Part shown: piece after piece, positions 23,836-36,879 of the stretch
Layout: the number at the start of each line of letters is the position of its first letter
Position numbering within the stretch: position 1 is the stretch's first letter
Source of the DNA: Rhynchospora pubera
Lineage: Eukaryota > Streptophyta > Magnoliopsida > Poales > Cyperaceae
Length of the DNA: 64,000 nt
Assembly (NCBI GenBank): GCA_028095005.1
Contig: CM051460.1
Span: 16,973,501-17,037,500 of the forward strand
Reading direction: 5' to 3'
The notes under the pieces: model-generated
What the model saw: only the letters and a program-made list of their open reading frames with translations
Database searches by the model: none
What the model was told of the DNA's origin: nothing
Translations under genes and position numbers: made by a program

Positions 23836-25516
23836 AATATTGGACTCTAGCATTTCTCTATAAATTATAAATATTCATATATAAATATATTAAGTAATAT
23901 TATACTTATTTGTGTGTATTACTATATAAATTCATACATATGTAATTAATCAATATAGCAGTACAATGTGCTTTCCAATAACATTTAAGATTCCGGAAGA
24001 ACAAAAATGTCTTTCAAACTGCAATTGATACTTTATAATAATAAATATTCTGACTGTATATGAGTCGAATTTGAGTGAGGTGGAGACAACTCAAACTCGA
24101 CTTAGATGTAATCAAATTGGCTCCAGTCGAGTTAAAAACATATTTGAGTTTTACTAGCTGAAACTCGATTCCTCTCCGACTTGAGTTGACTCATAACTTA
24201 TGAGCCAGCTTTGAAACAAAAGATTTAATTGTATTCAAAATTTTTCTTACTATATAATAGTAATATATAATTACATTACTTTATCAAACTCGGCTCCTCT
24301 CCAACTTCATTATAATAGTAATTATCATTACAGTCATAATTATATTACTTGTTGAATTTTCAATAATTAATTTTGTAAATTAAATACTTAATAATTATAA
24401 TTTTTTATCTCATATATCTTACTTCCAATTTACTAAGTTAAATTTGAAAAAGCACAATGGCTTAACAATTTACTCATCTTTAAATTAATCTACCACTTAT
24501 TCCTCTATCAAACATGACCTTATATAAGATTTATATTAAGGACTATTACAAACTTAAAGAATAGAGATATAATAAGATACCTAACACTAAAATCACGTCA
24601 TGAAGCTCAAAATTAAATTCAGAGCAAAACAGATATTGATATGGAACGGAAAATTGAACCAATTCAGATTCATAAAAGGACTCTAAATGATAAAACTAAT
24701 AACTGTTACTCTCATATGTAATTATAACAATAATGATTATTTTAAAATAAAACGTTAAATTTTAATGTACAGATTTAAAAACAAATGCTGAACAATATCT
24801 TTTCATCTCTACTATTTATAAAAGCATCTATAAAAAAAGTCATGACAATTGCAACTAGGAAGTGTTAACAATTTTTGCATCAAGTAATGGACTATTGATT
24901 TGTCTGATTTGATCTGTGATTTAGACGTTGATTTCAAATAAAAAGACAGAAAGAATTGTGGTGTTTAAATATTTGTTTGAAAATACATCTACCTGTATTA
25001 TTAGAAGATTGAGGCACATATCTTAATTTTCTAATATTATTTTCCTTCCATATTATTTTGTTTGTTTATTTGCCCATACATTGAGGGCATTTTACTGGTA
25101 TGCATAATAGATGCCAACTAGTGAGTCTGTCTCTGTAAATACTCAATCCAGAGACGTAACTTTTTTTTTTCCTTAATTGATCCAGCAAACATAATTATGG
25201 AGTCAGCATTACATACATGATTGATCCAGCCAATATAATAAATTAAAATATTTAAACGAGCTAGTGATCACTGATCGATGCATATAGTACATATATTGCG
25301 TACATGTGGAAAGTACTTATAAATACACCGTAATTGTGTACCAGAAATGTCAAGTTTCTTAGCATCCAGTTCTTTAATTGTCATCTTATTTCTTGTATGA
25401 TAAAGTGTACTGTAGCTAATTTAATAATACATCAATGCAAGTAATTCAATAAGTTTTAAACAATAGCATCTAGTAGAGGTGTCTCTAGCTCATATATATA
25501 TTTATATATTTATGAA
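23836..25516. other. Intergenic AT-rich DNA
   Basis: No gene is recognised. Bases 24060-24220 hold scattered ACTCGA and GAGTCGA words in both orientations, reminiscent of the hAT element at 57239 but too decayed to bound. Confidence 0.4.
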
Positions 25517-25686
25517 GGGGCCGTTTGGATTGAAGTGGGAATTTGGGGAATTTCCTATTCCTAGATATAAATTTATTATAAACAATACAAATTCTTCACA
25601 AAGTTATACATTTTCCAATAAATTTATGCTTAGGAATTGAAAATTCTCCAAATTCTCTAAAATTTCTAAGAGATCCAAACGGCCCC
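25517..25686. mobile_element. MITE, GGGGCCGTTTGGAT ends, 3-bp target duplication GAA
   Basis: A 170-bp element with perfect 14-bp terminal inverted repeats (GGGGCCGTTTGGAT / ATCCAAACGGCCCC), flanked on both sides by GAA. The core AAATTTATTATAAACAAT is shared with the 3098/19768/45691 copies. A 3-bp duplication fits PIF/Harbinger-type MITEs, although their usual target is TWA. Confidence 0.85.
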
Positions 25687-25877
25687 GAAATCACGATCTT
25701 AATTTGACAGAAATATGGCCACAAATACGTCAAACTTGAGATAATTTGATTTCGGCCATATAACTTATATCCGGATTTCTTAAAAATTACAAATAGGGGC
25801 GAACTCTAATACTCTGCTCTGGTTTGTCATCTTTTTAGTTTTTAAATGGGAAAACTCATTAAAGTGTGTGTGTCAGC

Positions 25878-26147
25878 TAAGGCTGTCAACGGAAACCGTT
25901 GGACCGTTTTGTCGTGACGTGAAACGGTAAGTGGAAGAGCGAAATGTTACGTTTTCTTAACAAAACGACAAACGGCATAGAAAATGGAACGGTTTATCGT
26001 GTTTTCATGTGTTTTTATACATGACGTTTAGTAAAATCTGTTTATTAAGTGACATGGTAAACGGCAACAAAATCTGTTTCGTTTGCTTAACGAAACGGCA
26101 AACAGAACACCTCGTTCCGTGTCATTTATGAACATTAGACAGCCCTG
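25878..26147. mobile_element. hAT-type MITE tiled with ACGGAAAC/CGTTTCG words
   Basis: It starts TAAGGCTGTCAACGG and ends ATTAGACAGCCCTG, matching the ends of the elements at 38865 and 59656. The interior is mostly AAACGGNAA and its complement. The flanking 8-bp duplication is no longer clear, so this is probably an older copy. Confidence 0.7.
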
Positions 26148-26925
26148 CCAGCGCGGGGACCTATTTGCTTTAAATATTATTTTATAGCGGTGTCAGATGT
26201 AAAATAGGTTCATGTAAGTTGTAAAGTCAACAATAACCGCCTTATCATTGGCAAATTGATGATGATTTTGCACCATGAGAAGAACCTAGAGATGCACACA
26301 ATAGTCAATAGTGTATCAAAAAGTTGCTATTGCAAATTAATTAGACGGCTTAAGTTTATCAAAAAATTAAATATATAATATTAATTCTTGATAGTTAATT
26401 AATTAGGCGGCTTATATTTAGTAACATTATATCATTCTCTTAAATGGATCTTTGTTGTTCCATATATATTGGATCCAAATAATTTGACCCTATTCAATTT
26501 AATTACAGTTAGGTTACTAATGCATCAGCCTTTGCCATGCATGCATGTGCTTAATGATAAATATACTTTAAAAAAGAAGACTGTCAACAATTATGTTAGG
26601 ACGTGTAAACTAAAAATAAAAATAAAAATAAATCCTATAGGATCTTTGTGAATGACATTACACTGGTAAGCACCATCCATTTCTGTCAAATTTGAATGTC
26701 AGTACAAAATCAGAGTCAAATCTTCTTTACCCAATTAGGTAGGTTGAATATCCAAAATTTCCGTTAATTAAACGACTCATAATCATTCAAAATACAATAA
26801 TTATACAGAAACAAGTAATATGACTATTATTCCCGCCTTGGTAAAAAATGTGGTATTCTCCGGTTGACACTAAAGTTTCTATGTCCATGACATAATAAAT
26901 CCTCTGCAATTGCACCCATTAGCGT

Positions 26926-26933
26926 TATAAATT
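26926..26933 (+). promoter_or_regulatory. TATA-like box of the CYP94 gene
   Basis: TATAAATT lies 98 bp before the ATG at 27024. The block around it, down to ATTGGACCTCCC, is also found upstream of the second CYP94 copy (41190-41266), where the TATA word is altered to TTTAAATTAA. Confidence 0.5.
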
Positions 26934-27023
26934 GGACCTCCCTCTGTATTTACAGCACAAACATGTCCCTTCCGAGAAACCCAAACAAATCATCATACTA
27001 ATTAGAGAAGAAATTACAAAAAC

Positions 27024-28533
27024 ATGGACTGCTATCAATGGTTCGGTCCAATTTTCCTCTCACTCTCAGCCTTCATTTATGCATTACTGTGCTTCAAATC
27101 AAACAAAAGAAAAACATCACCACCTTTTGAACCTAATTCTAATCATGGATTTCCTATCATTGGTCATATCCCACAGTTTATCATCAACCGATACAGGTTC
27201 CTTGACTGGACCACCGAGCTGCTAGCCGCTAGCCCGACTAACACCATTACAATTCACCGGCCAATCCAAGGAGTCATCACAGCCAACCCAGCAAATATAG
27301 AGTACATCCTTAAAATCAACTGCCAAAACTATCCCAAAGGCTCATTCATAACGTCAACTTTGTGGGATTTCCTTGGTGGCGGCATATTTAACTCCGATGA
27401 TGAACAATGGAAGGCTCAGCGCAAAGCAGCTAGCTTCGAGTTCAATACCAAGTCGCTACGTGCCTTCGTTGTGGACCATGTTAAATATGAGATAAGTGCA
27501 AGGCTGATACCTTTGTTTAAGAACTATGCCAGTACTGGGGAGATACTGGATTTACAAGATGTGTTTGAGAGGTTTTCTATGGATAGTGTGTGCCGCCTTG
27601 TGTTTGGAGAAGACACAGCTTGCCTCGAAGGAGATTCTGATGTGTTGTATTATTCAAGTAGCTTTGCTGATGCTTTCAAGGAAGCTGAGGATCTCAGTGC
27701 TGGAAGATTCCATTATGCCCTTCCATGTCTATGGAAACTCAAGAAATTGTTCGATATAGGATCAGAGCATCGCTTACGATGTTCGATAGAGAGGGTGCAT
27801 GCATATGCCATGGATATAGTAAGGTTAAAAAAGAAGAAAATTGAAGATTCTTTGCTATATGAATTTGATCTATTGTCACGGTTCATAGCTAGTGGCCAGT
27901 ACTCTGATGCATACCTTCGAGATGTCATAGTCAACTTTATACTAGCCGGTAGGGAGACCACATCATCGGCGATGACATGGTTTTTCTGGTTGCTGTCGCA
28001 AAGACATGATGTGAAACAAAAGATATTGGACGAAATAAGCTTGGTTAAAGGAGATTTAGGATTTCAAGAGTTGAGAGAAATGAATTATCTGCATGCTGCA
28101 ATAACGGAGGCTATGCGGCTCTACCTGCCAGTGCCAGTCAACTCCATGATGTGCAGAGAGGATGACACGTTGCCGGATGGCACATTTGTACTTTGTAGGG
28201 AAGCAATGGTTAATGTCTTACAATGCATATGCTATGGCCAGGATGGAGATCATATGGGGCAAGGATTGTACAGAATACAAGCCAGAGAGGTGGTTAGCGG
28301 ATGGAGTTTACCGATCCGAAAGTCCATTCAAATTTTCAGTATTTCACGCAGGGCCGAGAATTTGCTTGGGGAAGGAGATGGCCTACGTTCAGATAAAATC
28401 AGTGGTTGCTTGCATCTTGGGAAGTTTCGAATTGAAGGTGGTGGAGAAAAATAGGAGGCCTGAGATGGGGCTTTCGTTGACTTTAAGAATGAAGCACGGG
28501 CTAGCCGTTCGAGTTGGGTTGCGCCAAGATTAA
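27024..28533 (+). pseudogene. CYP94: CYP94-family cytochrome P450, one 7-bp frameshift
   Basis: An intronless P450 of the CYP86 clan. Seen in order: hydrophobic N-terminal anchor (residues 5-25); CYP94-like ANPANIEYILK (87-97), GGGIFNSD (118-125) and FEFNTKSLR (138-146); I-helix AGRETT (308-313); ExxR as EAMR (362-365). After residue 389 the frame breaks. The rest is intact in the +1 frame: PERW, haem loop FHAGPRICLG, and a normal end at 28533. The break is a 7-bp imperfect duplication (TTTGTAC at 28185, TTTGTAG at 28192). Without it the reading frame would be 500 codons, normal for the family. CYP94 enzymes are ER-bound omega-hydroxylases of fatty acids or of jasmonoyl-isoleucine. A pseudogene, a recent null allele or an assembly error are all possible. 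A CACTA element starts 114 bp downstream. Confidence 0.9.
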
Positions 28534-29127
28534 CTAAACGATTTTCATATTCTCTTTGAGTTGCCGTATCAACTTTTTATCTTGAAAAGTCTATATATAT
28601 ATATATATATGTCTAGCTAGTAAATATATCCTTGGACGACTCACATCACTACTAGAATTTCGTTTTATTGCGTCGCAGCACCAACGTATTCGGGTCCCTC
28701 CATTAAATAGAGACGCAAAAAGGGAAAAGCAGGCTTGAGGACTTCTAAGCTGCGTCAGTAGGCCGACGGGTATTAGTTAGGACGCAACAACTCTCTACCT
28801 AGAGACGCTCTCTGGTTTTTTGTAGGGACGCGAATATGCTGAATTTAATTCGCGTCGGTACACCGACACATATCAACTGGGACGTGTATTAGTTAGGTCG
28901 CATAACTCTTTCAGATAGAGACGCAAATTTTTTTTTCTTACAGGCGCGCGTAATTGGGTCGTTAGTTGACACATATTAACACATATAATGATAAACAAAT
29001 TAGAAATTATTTAAATTAAAAATTCTTGTTAATCTAATGTGTCAGTATGTTGACGTATATAGAAAGATATATTTCATAACAATTATTTTATTTTCTGCAA
29101 TGTACCGATTTCAATACCATTCATTCA

Positions 29128-29217
29128 TAACATATATAAACCCAATACCCAAATTCACAGCATACATAAACCCAATATCCAAATTCACAGCATACATAAA
29201 CCCAATACCCGAATGCA
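29128..29217. repeat. 30-bp minisatellite, three units
   Basis: The word CATACATAAACCCAATACCC, followed by AAATTCACAG, is repeated three times with few changes, inside the CACTA element. Confidence 0.85.
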
Positions 29218-30595
29218 TTAACAAGTAAAGCACAAATATATTTAGAGAGAATTGTTCATATTACATCCATCAATCAAGAAAATATTCAAAAAAAATATGC
29301 ATCAAATTCCTTCGCACCATCTTTCCCAGAGTGTAATAAAGAGTCATCAATCCTTAATCCTTATCAAGGTATCGATCAAACGGCTCGTATGTTATTCTTT
29401 CATTTTCGACTCAAAAGTTTCTATCATCACCTCTTTTAATACCTATCAATTTGTAGAATATCAGTATACAACAATCATTTGTTACAAAACAAGCGTTACC
29501 TATCTAATTGTGTGTAAATACCTTTGTAAAACTAAAAGCCATACACTTTCTATAGATAATCTATATCTGCAAATCACAGCTTTAATTAATTATTTTTCTT
29601 TTTGTAAAAGTCGAGTGGTAGAAACATTACAGAAGTTAAAAAGTCATACAGTTTTTACCAATGTTTTCTTATTCCTAATTATTAAGAAAATAAAGTAGAT
29701 AAAACTAAAAGCCATATATTTTTTCGATCAGAGTTAGAAATCATATTCAAGCCCTCCGTTAGCCATATTTCACCCAAACAGCGGCAGCACATAAAAAACA
29801 GACAGTGATACCAGTATGTACCAGTATGTAGAGATGATAAGATACAAGTTAAAACTTATATTAACAAAGTAACTTCATTTATTTTGTACTGAGTTCTGTT
29901 AACCAATTGTTAACCTGTGTTGTCAATTAATATTTTTAATCAGTTTTCTTTTTCATTGATCTTTTGATGATAAGTTGGGGCACTAAATAAAAAGCGTATT
30001 AAAAAAGATAGAAAAAAGACAATAACTATTTAATAGAATGGATGATAGTGTACTGATTCTGTATCAATTATCAGGTTCCCTACCTATGTTGAAAGATGAT
30101 TTGCTGAAGAAGATCAACAATCAAGCTCATCCAAGTATGGTGTCTCCTAAATAAAAAAAAATCAAGGCATATAAATGATAAAAGGTCAAACAATAGAGTG
30201 TATAACAAGCTTTCTAATAAAGAAAGCCCCAAGCTTTCTAATTTACTCATTAAGAGTGCATAACAAGCTTTCTACATGACATGAACCACCACCAAATCAG
30301 AAGAAAAACACAAAAAGAAAAGTACCAAGATTTTTAATTCGCATATTAACTCACACAGAACCTCAAAAGCATGACATTACTTCAAATTTGAATCAAATTT
30401 ATATATGCACTTTCTTAGACACTAATTTATCTCTTAATTCCAACTTCCTCTAACTCTATCTCTGGAAGCAATATAGTAACTGATTCCACATCCAGATCAA
30501 CAGAGAGGTGCAATCAAAATATTTAACAAACTAAATCGAATTGAATCGAAACTGAAGCTCAATAAACCTAAATTTCAGATCACACTAGAAACCTT

Positions 30596-30760
30596 GTGAG
30601 TGGAGGAACTGGGAGAACTAGGCAGCGACATTTCAGATCTTCTAGATCCACATCTTCGTCTCGACTCGGTGGTACGGACGCCGACTCCTCCTACGTCGCC
30701 GCCTCCATGTCTCTCTCTCTCTCTCTCTCTCTGATATTCGCCTCTCTTTTTCGTTCTCTC
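30596..30760 (+). other. GC-rich, gene-like segment with (CT)n inside the CACTA element
   Basis: A short segment of higher GC with CGCCGCCTCC and a CT microsatellite, like a plant 5' leader or N-terminal coding end. No protein family is recognised. It may be a captured gene fragment. Confidence 0.3.
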
Positions 30761-32370
30761 TTCAGCACAACGAGAAGTGTTTTTATTTTTATCGAGAGGG
30801 TAGACATTGACAGGTGGGCCCGTATTAAGCGAAAATGTTTTTACAATTAAATTGGCTAATAATTTTTAGACGGGATCAAATTAATGGAGCGAAATCATAA
30901 TGGCGCAGAATAAAAATGAATTTGGCGGGATTGCTAAAAATGAAACAACATTTTCTATGACATTTTGGAGGGAACATTGCCGCCAAAAATATCTCTGAAT
31001 TTTACTAGTACCGAAATTTCCTATAAAAATTCTATTAATGGCATCTTTAAAATTTGATAAGACATCCAAATATTAATAAGGAATATAGTATTTCACTTTT
31101 TTGGCGCCAATTTTTACCGCCTAAAATGATTACCCAAATTGAATACTAAATGATGTGGTTCATTTGGACAATTATACAATAACATATTAAATTGAATACT
31201 AACATATTTTGATGAACACATTTTATTATTATTTGAGTGTTTTCCTAATTTCATTCTTAAAAAAATTATAAAAAAGAGATATTAAATTTAAAATTTTTAG
31301 ATTTTCAACATATTTTAAATAACATTTCATGGATATTGAATTTCAATTTAGAAAATTCAAAGATTCGAACTATTTACGACAGACCACAATACGACAAGAT
31401 TGCAATTCATTGGACTTTAAATATTACGATATGATAGTTTAGACAAATGAAAATTAATAATATTCAATGGACAGTGGAAAAAACGGTGGGATAATCACAT
31501 AATTGGAGCATTGAAATTACATAACTGGAGCATTGAAAAACAGTGTGCTTGTATGTGGATCTTTGGATCAAATTCAATGGCTATTCTTTATTCAAGTTGT
31601 ATTTTCTTGTTGGAGACCAAATTCATTTGGCACGTGGCGCCAGAATTTTTTTTTCACAAGCATTGGTGCCATGATTGACTTGATAAGCAAAAATATTTCC
31701 CTTCTTTTTTCATAACATGGACTGAAGATGAGAACAAAAAAAATTCTTATCAAAATTGGAAATGATCATTTCATTATCATCCAAAAAAATAACAATAATA
31801 AAGGGCAATTAAATTCTTATTTAATAAATTTTCAAATTCTGATTTTACATGTGAATGTTAGATACATTGTGTCATGTGACATACTGTTATATAAACATGT
31901 TGACTTTGCAATTTTCCTCAATGACATACTGACATCATATAACTTATTTATTTATTTACTTATTATTATTATTATTATTATTATTATTTGTTTCGGACTA
32001 AACAATTTTTTACTTTTTCATATTTTATTTATATTTTTTTAAGAAAATCATTTTTTTTACAATTCATTGTTTAATCCGAAAAATTACTTGTGCATATTGA
32101 TTTTTTCATGGTTTCACATCTCGATATTTTTGTAAGTAGAAAAATCTAATTTAACCAATCTAATTAGAAATTGGTTATTGTCATCTTCATTTTTGGCATC
32201 ACTTGAACAAAGTGAACACACACAATAAATAAGAAAGCATTTATATCATCAAAGTGAACACATACAAACAAATAAGTCCTTGAAGTCAGACACTTTTTTT
32301 TTTCAAAATAACAAGACTAAATATGATCGTATGAATACATAAATTAACATCGTTAATATCAACTATTTGA

Positions 32371-32474
32371 TTATGTGTAACTTATTAGACAATTACCAAT
32401 CGCAATGATATTCCCACAAAATTTATGTGTAACTTATTAGACAATTACCAATCGCAATGATATTCTCACAAAAT
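32371..32474. repeat. 52-bp tandem duplication
   Basis: TTATGTGTAACTTATTAGAC, then AATTACCAATCGCAATGATA, occurs at 32371 and 32423 with one substitution. A third partial start is seen near 32502. Confidence 0.85.
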
Positions 32475-32534
32475 TTTTTCACAGATATTCTAACAAATAA
32501 ATTTATGTGTAACAAAAATCTTTCTCCATAGTCC

Positions 32535-33231
32535 CCGAAATTATTTTATACAGGAATTCAGACGCAAAAAATTTTAATAGAAAGAATTATTTATTTTTTT
32601 TTAATAAGAAGAAAGTTCAAGCGCGTTTTATAAAAGTGTATAGTCTCTCTCCTTCGTACGCGTTTATAAAACGCGCTCGAAGGCTTCGAAAGTTTGCAAA
32701 CCTAAAAATCACTCTAAACTACTAAAAAAATTTTTAAAATCATAAATTAATCATTAAAAAGAGGAATGCAGTAAATTAAGTGACTTTCTTGATAGTTATT
32801 CAAACAAAATGATATTAATGTCAAAATTAATATTCTAATGTCATTTTTAAATAAGATTAAATTTAAAAATAAATTTAACTTAAATTTTCACATTAATTTT
32901 TCTATTAATTTTGAAAAAAATGGTAATAACTCAATTTCGAAAAATTTACGCCTTCCTACCCGTTTATAAAACGCGCTCGAAGGCTCCGAACGCGTTTTAT
33001 AAACGCGTACGAAAGTCTGACCAGCCTTTCAGGCGTAACTGAAGCTCTCTCCTCTTACGCGTTTATAAAACGCGCTCGAAGCCTTCGAGCGCGTTTTATA
33101 AACGGGTAGGAAGGAGAGAGACTGTACGCTTTTATAAAACGCGTTCGAACTTTCTTCTTATTAAAAAAAAAATAAATAATTCTTTCTATTAAAATTTTTT
33201 GTGTCAAAAATTCTATATAAAATAATTTCGG
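32535..33231. mobile_element. ~700-bp foldback with nested palindromes
   Basis: The left edge CCGAAATTATTTTATA is repeated inverted at the right edge (TATAAAATAATTTCGG). Pairing continues inwards through AAAAATTTTAATAGAAAGAA and TTCTTCTTATTAAAAAA-type arms. The arms and centre are rich in ACGCGTTTATAAAACGCG, itself a palindrome, occurring about seven times in variants (for example near 32615, 32659, 32960, 32990, 33057, 33091, 33127). No protein is encoded. It lies inside the CACTA element, so it inserted there or was carried along. Confidence 0.75.
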
Positions 33232-34195
33232 CCATAGTCCATACCAATTATTAAATTTCATTAAAACATAGCTAATGGATATTACCCATACGGAATCCAA
33301 ATAATGCCCATTATTTTTCTTAAATGATGCTGTTCATTTGGACAATTGAGAGTTTTCCTAATTTTTTTAAAATAAAAATTTTTATGCATTCTTAAAAAAA
33401 TTATAAAAAAAGAGGTATTAAATTTATTTTTTTTCAACATATATTTTAAATAATTTTTTATATCCATAATTATTTAGTAAACTTAAGGTATTTTTGGTGT
33501 GCCATGGAATTTGATACATGCTAGACGTCTAGAATATTATTAATTTCCTTTATTAAATGTATTTGCAAAATCACACAATCAGACGCTGACAAGTGGCATT
33601 TCCTGATTGGTTGCTTTAATGTGTCACGGATCGCCCATGTATTGTTCATTTGTGCTTGTATGTGGATCATTGGATCAAATCCAATGGCTCTTCTTAATTC
33701 AAGTTGTATTTACCTTAGAAACAATTATATTTAACATGTGAAATGATTTTTACTTTTTCCCTTAGTCATATGACGCATATATATTATTTCAAATAACTTT
33801 ATATCCAACATAAATATTAAATTGAGTAGTTCGGAAAGATAACTTAAAATTTTTGTGCAGTGATATCCGATATAAAATTTGATAAATGACGTTAATATTC
33901 AAATTATTCAAACAAAAATAATGCCAATAATATAATAATTTATGTCATGTCATATTATCGTTGATGAAAATTGCAAACTCAGAACTTTATGAAATGTTTG
34001 CATGTCGAATAACTATATACGAAACATGAGGTATTAAATATTTTTCTTGCAAAATCAGAATTTGAATAACAATCAAAGAAACAATAATAATAATATCAAT
34101 TAGATATTCATACTTAAACTGTGGAGAGTAATGTGCTGATAACGCAAGTCAATTAACAATTTTCTTCTATAACAATAATAATATTGAGTTTAGCT

Positions 34196-34342
34196 ACGGT
34201 GAGTCGCGACTCACGGACCCTCCGGTGAGTCGCGACCAATACTCCTAGATCTAGATCAAAATGACCGATCCAAACCGTCCAATATGATCTCCCTATTGAA
34301 ATCTCCGTGCGAACCAAAAGAAAGTATTTTTTAACTAAACTC
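34196..34342. mobile_element. Deleted foldback MITE of the shared-core group
   Basis: It starts GAGTTTAGCTACGGTGAG and ends CTAAACTC. It holds the left-arm core GACCGATCCAAACCGTCCAA, but most of the right arm is missing. The tip matches the full-length copy at 44251. Confidence 0.6.
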
Positions 34343-34745
34343 TAATAATATTATCATTTAGCAATATTTTTTAACTTCTTACTTACCGGTACGACTTACG
34401 AGTGTAGATAATTTTCGTTGGTGCCACTTGAGTGCTAAATCCTTATCATTAAACTGATTTATCTGTTCCATTAATAACCGTTGGATTTTAATCAAACCTT
34501 TCAATCGGCCAGACCGACAGACCCTAAAATCCGATAAAACTAGGGTTCCACCCTGACGGCTCAAAAATTGCATTTCCCTCTTATTACAAGACGAAAATTG
34601 CATCTCCCTCCAAAATTTTCAGTCACGCGCCTTAAATTTCAATTTACTCTGATGAAAACCCGTTCATTTCCTATTCCCTAATTTAATTTTTCTAAATCTC
34701 TCAATTTCTTTACCAATTAACCCATTAACTGTTCAAGTTACCGCA

Positions 34746-35000
34746 TTGAACTACTTCGACGACCATCGGATCGCTCGTCTGGCGTCGGAGTGTCGCTCAT
34801 CTGAGGTTGGATTAAAGTGTCGAGGCGGAGGAGGAAGAGTTACGCCTCTCTTAGTCGTCGGATTGGACATATGGCGGTGCCGGAACTCATGGGAGAAGCA
34901 TGCAGGCGGCGAAGTACCTCTCTCTTGTCTGAGGCACACTTGGTCTCCGATATCACCATCATTTTACTCAACCTCATCCCTTGGTCTGTCGACAAGCCAG
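34746..35000 (+). other. GC-rich segment inside the CACTA element, possible captured exon
   Basis: GC content and codon-like structure rise here compared with the surrounding A+T. Two overlapping frames can be read, neither with a known domain. It lies upstream of the SDH2 exon and could be from the same or another captured gene. Confidence 0.3.
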
Positions 35001-35886
35001 TTAAGCCATCATCCCTTTATCTCTTTTCCTTTTCTTTCCTTTATATCTAATTTATTCTTTCCTGAGACAAATTTCTAATCCATTTAAAGGAATTTGATGT
35101 CTAGCTTATTTGACTGTTGTGCAATTGGATTATATATGCTCCTAATAATTTCAATCCAGTTGGATTTGATTTCTTCACCTGATTGTATCTTCATCATCAA
35201 TTAGGAAGAATCTCAGGTAAGTTCTATTAGAACTAAGTTAAAATTTTCACTTTTCAAATGCATTCTAATCAAATTCCCAAGTCAACTTACTTAGAAAAAT
35301 GCAATACACTTGTTGAGAAATAACATTTCTAGTTTTCTTACAGTAATTTTGTTCCTAATTTCTGGATTTAAATTTCTTATGGGATAAGAAAGGTTCATAC
35401 AATCAAGTGCAGAATGTGAATATTCAAAAATATTGGGTGTTAGTTACATACATCTTGCAACTGTATGCTTTCTATTGTAAATATGATTGCTAACCGCAGT
35501 CTTACAAAATACAAAGGAATCTTTTACTATGTAAAATCTATTACTTGTTTACTTATTTACAATGGGCTCACATGCCTCACCAAAATTCTGGTAAATGCCA
35601 ACTGTAGCCTGTTTCTACTGTTAATTTGTTTTTGTGAGCTTTTCTGTTGTTGATGTAAAATTGATGATCTAGAGAATTGGTGTCATTGTGCCCAACCCCA
35701 AATAGAAAGTCTGGAATAAACACTTAGAACCAATTGAATAACTTCAAACGCCAAAGGATACAAATATTGCCAGTAGCACATTTGTCATAAAAAGGAAGCA
35801 GAACTGGAACCAGAGCACATGCTGCCAACCTGATTGGTAATGTCTTCACAAAATATTGACACTAATTTTATTTTCTTCAAATGCAG

Positions 35887-36179
35887 GATGCAGGATCAGC
35901 AACGACAATAACGCCGCTTCTGCCTATGTTTGTGGTGAAGGACCTAGTGGTGGACATGACAAACTTCTACAGCCAATACAAGGGTGTGAAGCCATGGCTG
36001 AAGCGCAAGGATCCACCTCATGAGGCCGGGAAGGAGATCCCACAGAGCACAAAGGACCGTGCAAAGCTAGATGGCCTGTATGAGTGCATCTTTTGTGCCT
36101 GATGTAGCACTTCCTGCCCCAGTTATTGGCGAAATCCTGAATCGTACCTTGGCCTCACTGCCCTCCTCCATGCCAACAG
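35887..36179 (+). pseudogene. SDH2: SDH2 (succinate dehydrogenase iron-sulfur subunit) exon captured by the CACTA element
   Basis: After an acceptor at TTCAAATGCAG the frame reads TPLLPMFVVKDLVVDMTNFY, PWLKRKDPPHEAGKEIPQS and DRAKLDGLYECIFCA. It then hits TGA (36100-36102) and continues CSTSCPSYWRNPESYLGLTA LLHANR up to a donor at AACAG/GT. This is the conserved centre of complex II subunit SdhB, including the C-x2-C-x2-C-x3-C-P cluster region. The stop replaces the residue just before the third cluster cysteine. Intact exon borders show capture from genomic DNA rather than from mRNA. Neighbouring SDH2 exons were not found in the element, so this is a gene fragment and not a working copy. Confidence 0.88.
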
Positions 36180-36879
36180 GTTTGGCAACTTTTCTCGTAT
36201 TTTCATCTAATATTCTTATGTTTCTTGAGTTTGTTGTTTGTTTGTTCAGGTTAAAGATCGGAGTTAGGTTAATGTTTTGGTCTGTCTGTGTCATATCTGG
36301 TTGCTTCTTGTCCAGGCAATTATTTTCTAACAGAATATTGTGTCAAGTGTCGTTTGTGCAGCCACATTTTTCTCTCTCTCGATGACATAATACACTTTGT
36401 TGCATACTTATTCACCAACCAAAGGATCTGGTCTCTAATATCTGTCTTACTGGCTTGGCTGGATATGATGTCATCTTGTAGGTTTTTTTTATTTTAGAGG
36501 TGTAAAATTCTTATTAATGTTCCCATGAATAGCCTTGTCAATAGTATTTGTTTATTTTATGATGAGAAATCAATAGCCTTAGTAGTGATTGATTCACATA
36601 CTATGTATTGTACCAGTCAACACAAATTTGATTTCATATATTGTATGTATTGTGCTACTATTAGTTTGAACTGAATCATGAATTGTTTGGAGTGCATACT
36701 AAATTGTTTGTTGGCTAGTTCATTACAATGATTGCACATTAATAGATGCATGAATTTTTAGGTGTAATAGTAATAAGACATGCACACTATACTATTTTTC
36801 TTCTAATAGTAATCAGGTCTGCAATCTTTTCTAATAGATATGATGTTTCTTATCATAGATCGAGCCATCATGGTTACCA

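Noticed and set aside
27526..27961. Short frames on both strands within CYP94 copy 1
   Set aside because: Shadows of the P450 frame.
29252..29698. 148-codon frame within the CACTA element
   Set aside because: AT-driven composition, no domain, no splice or codon signal; not a recognisable transposase.
34379..34603. 74-codon minus-strand frame
   Set aside because: No motif, no neighbours in frame and no paralogue evidence; likely chance.
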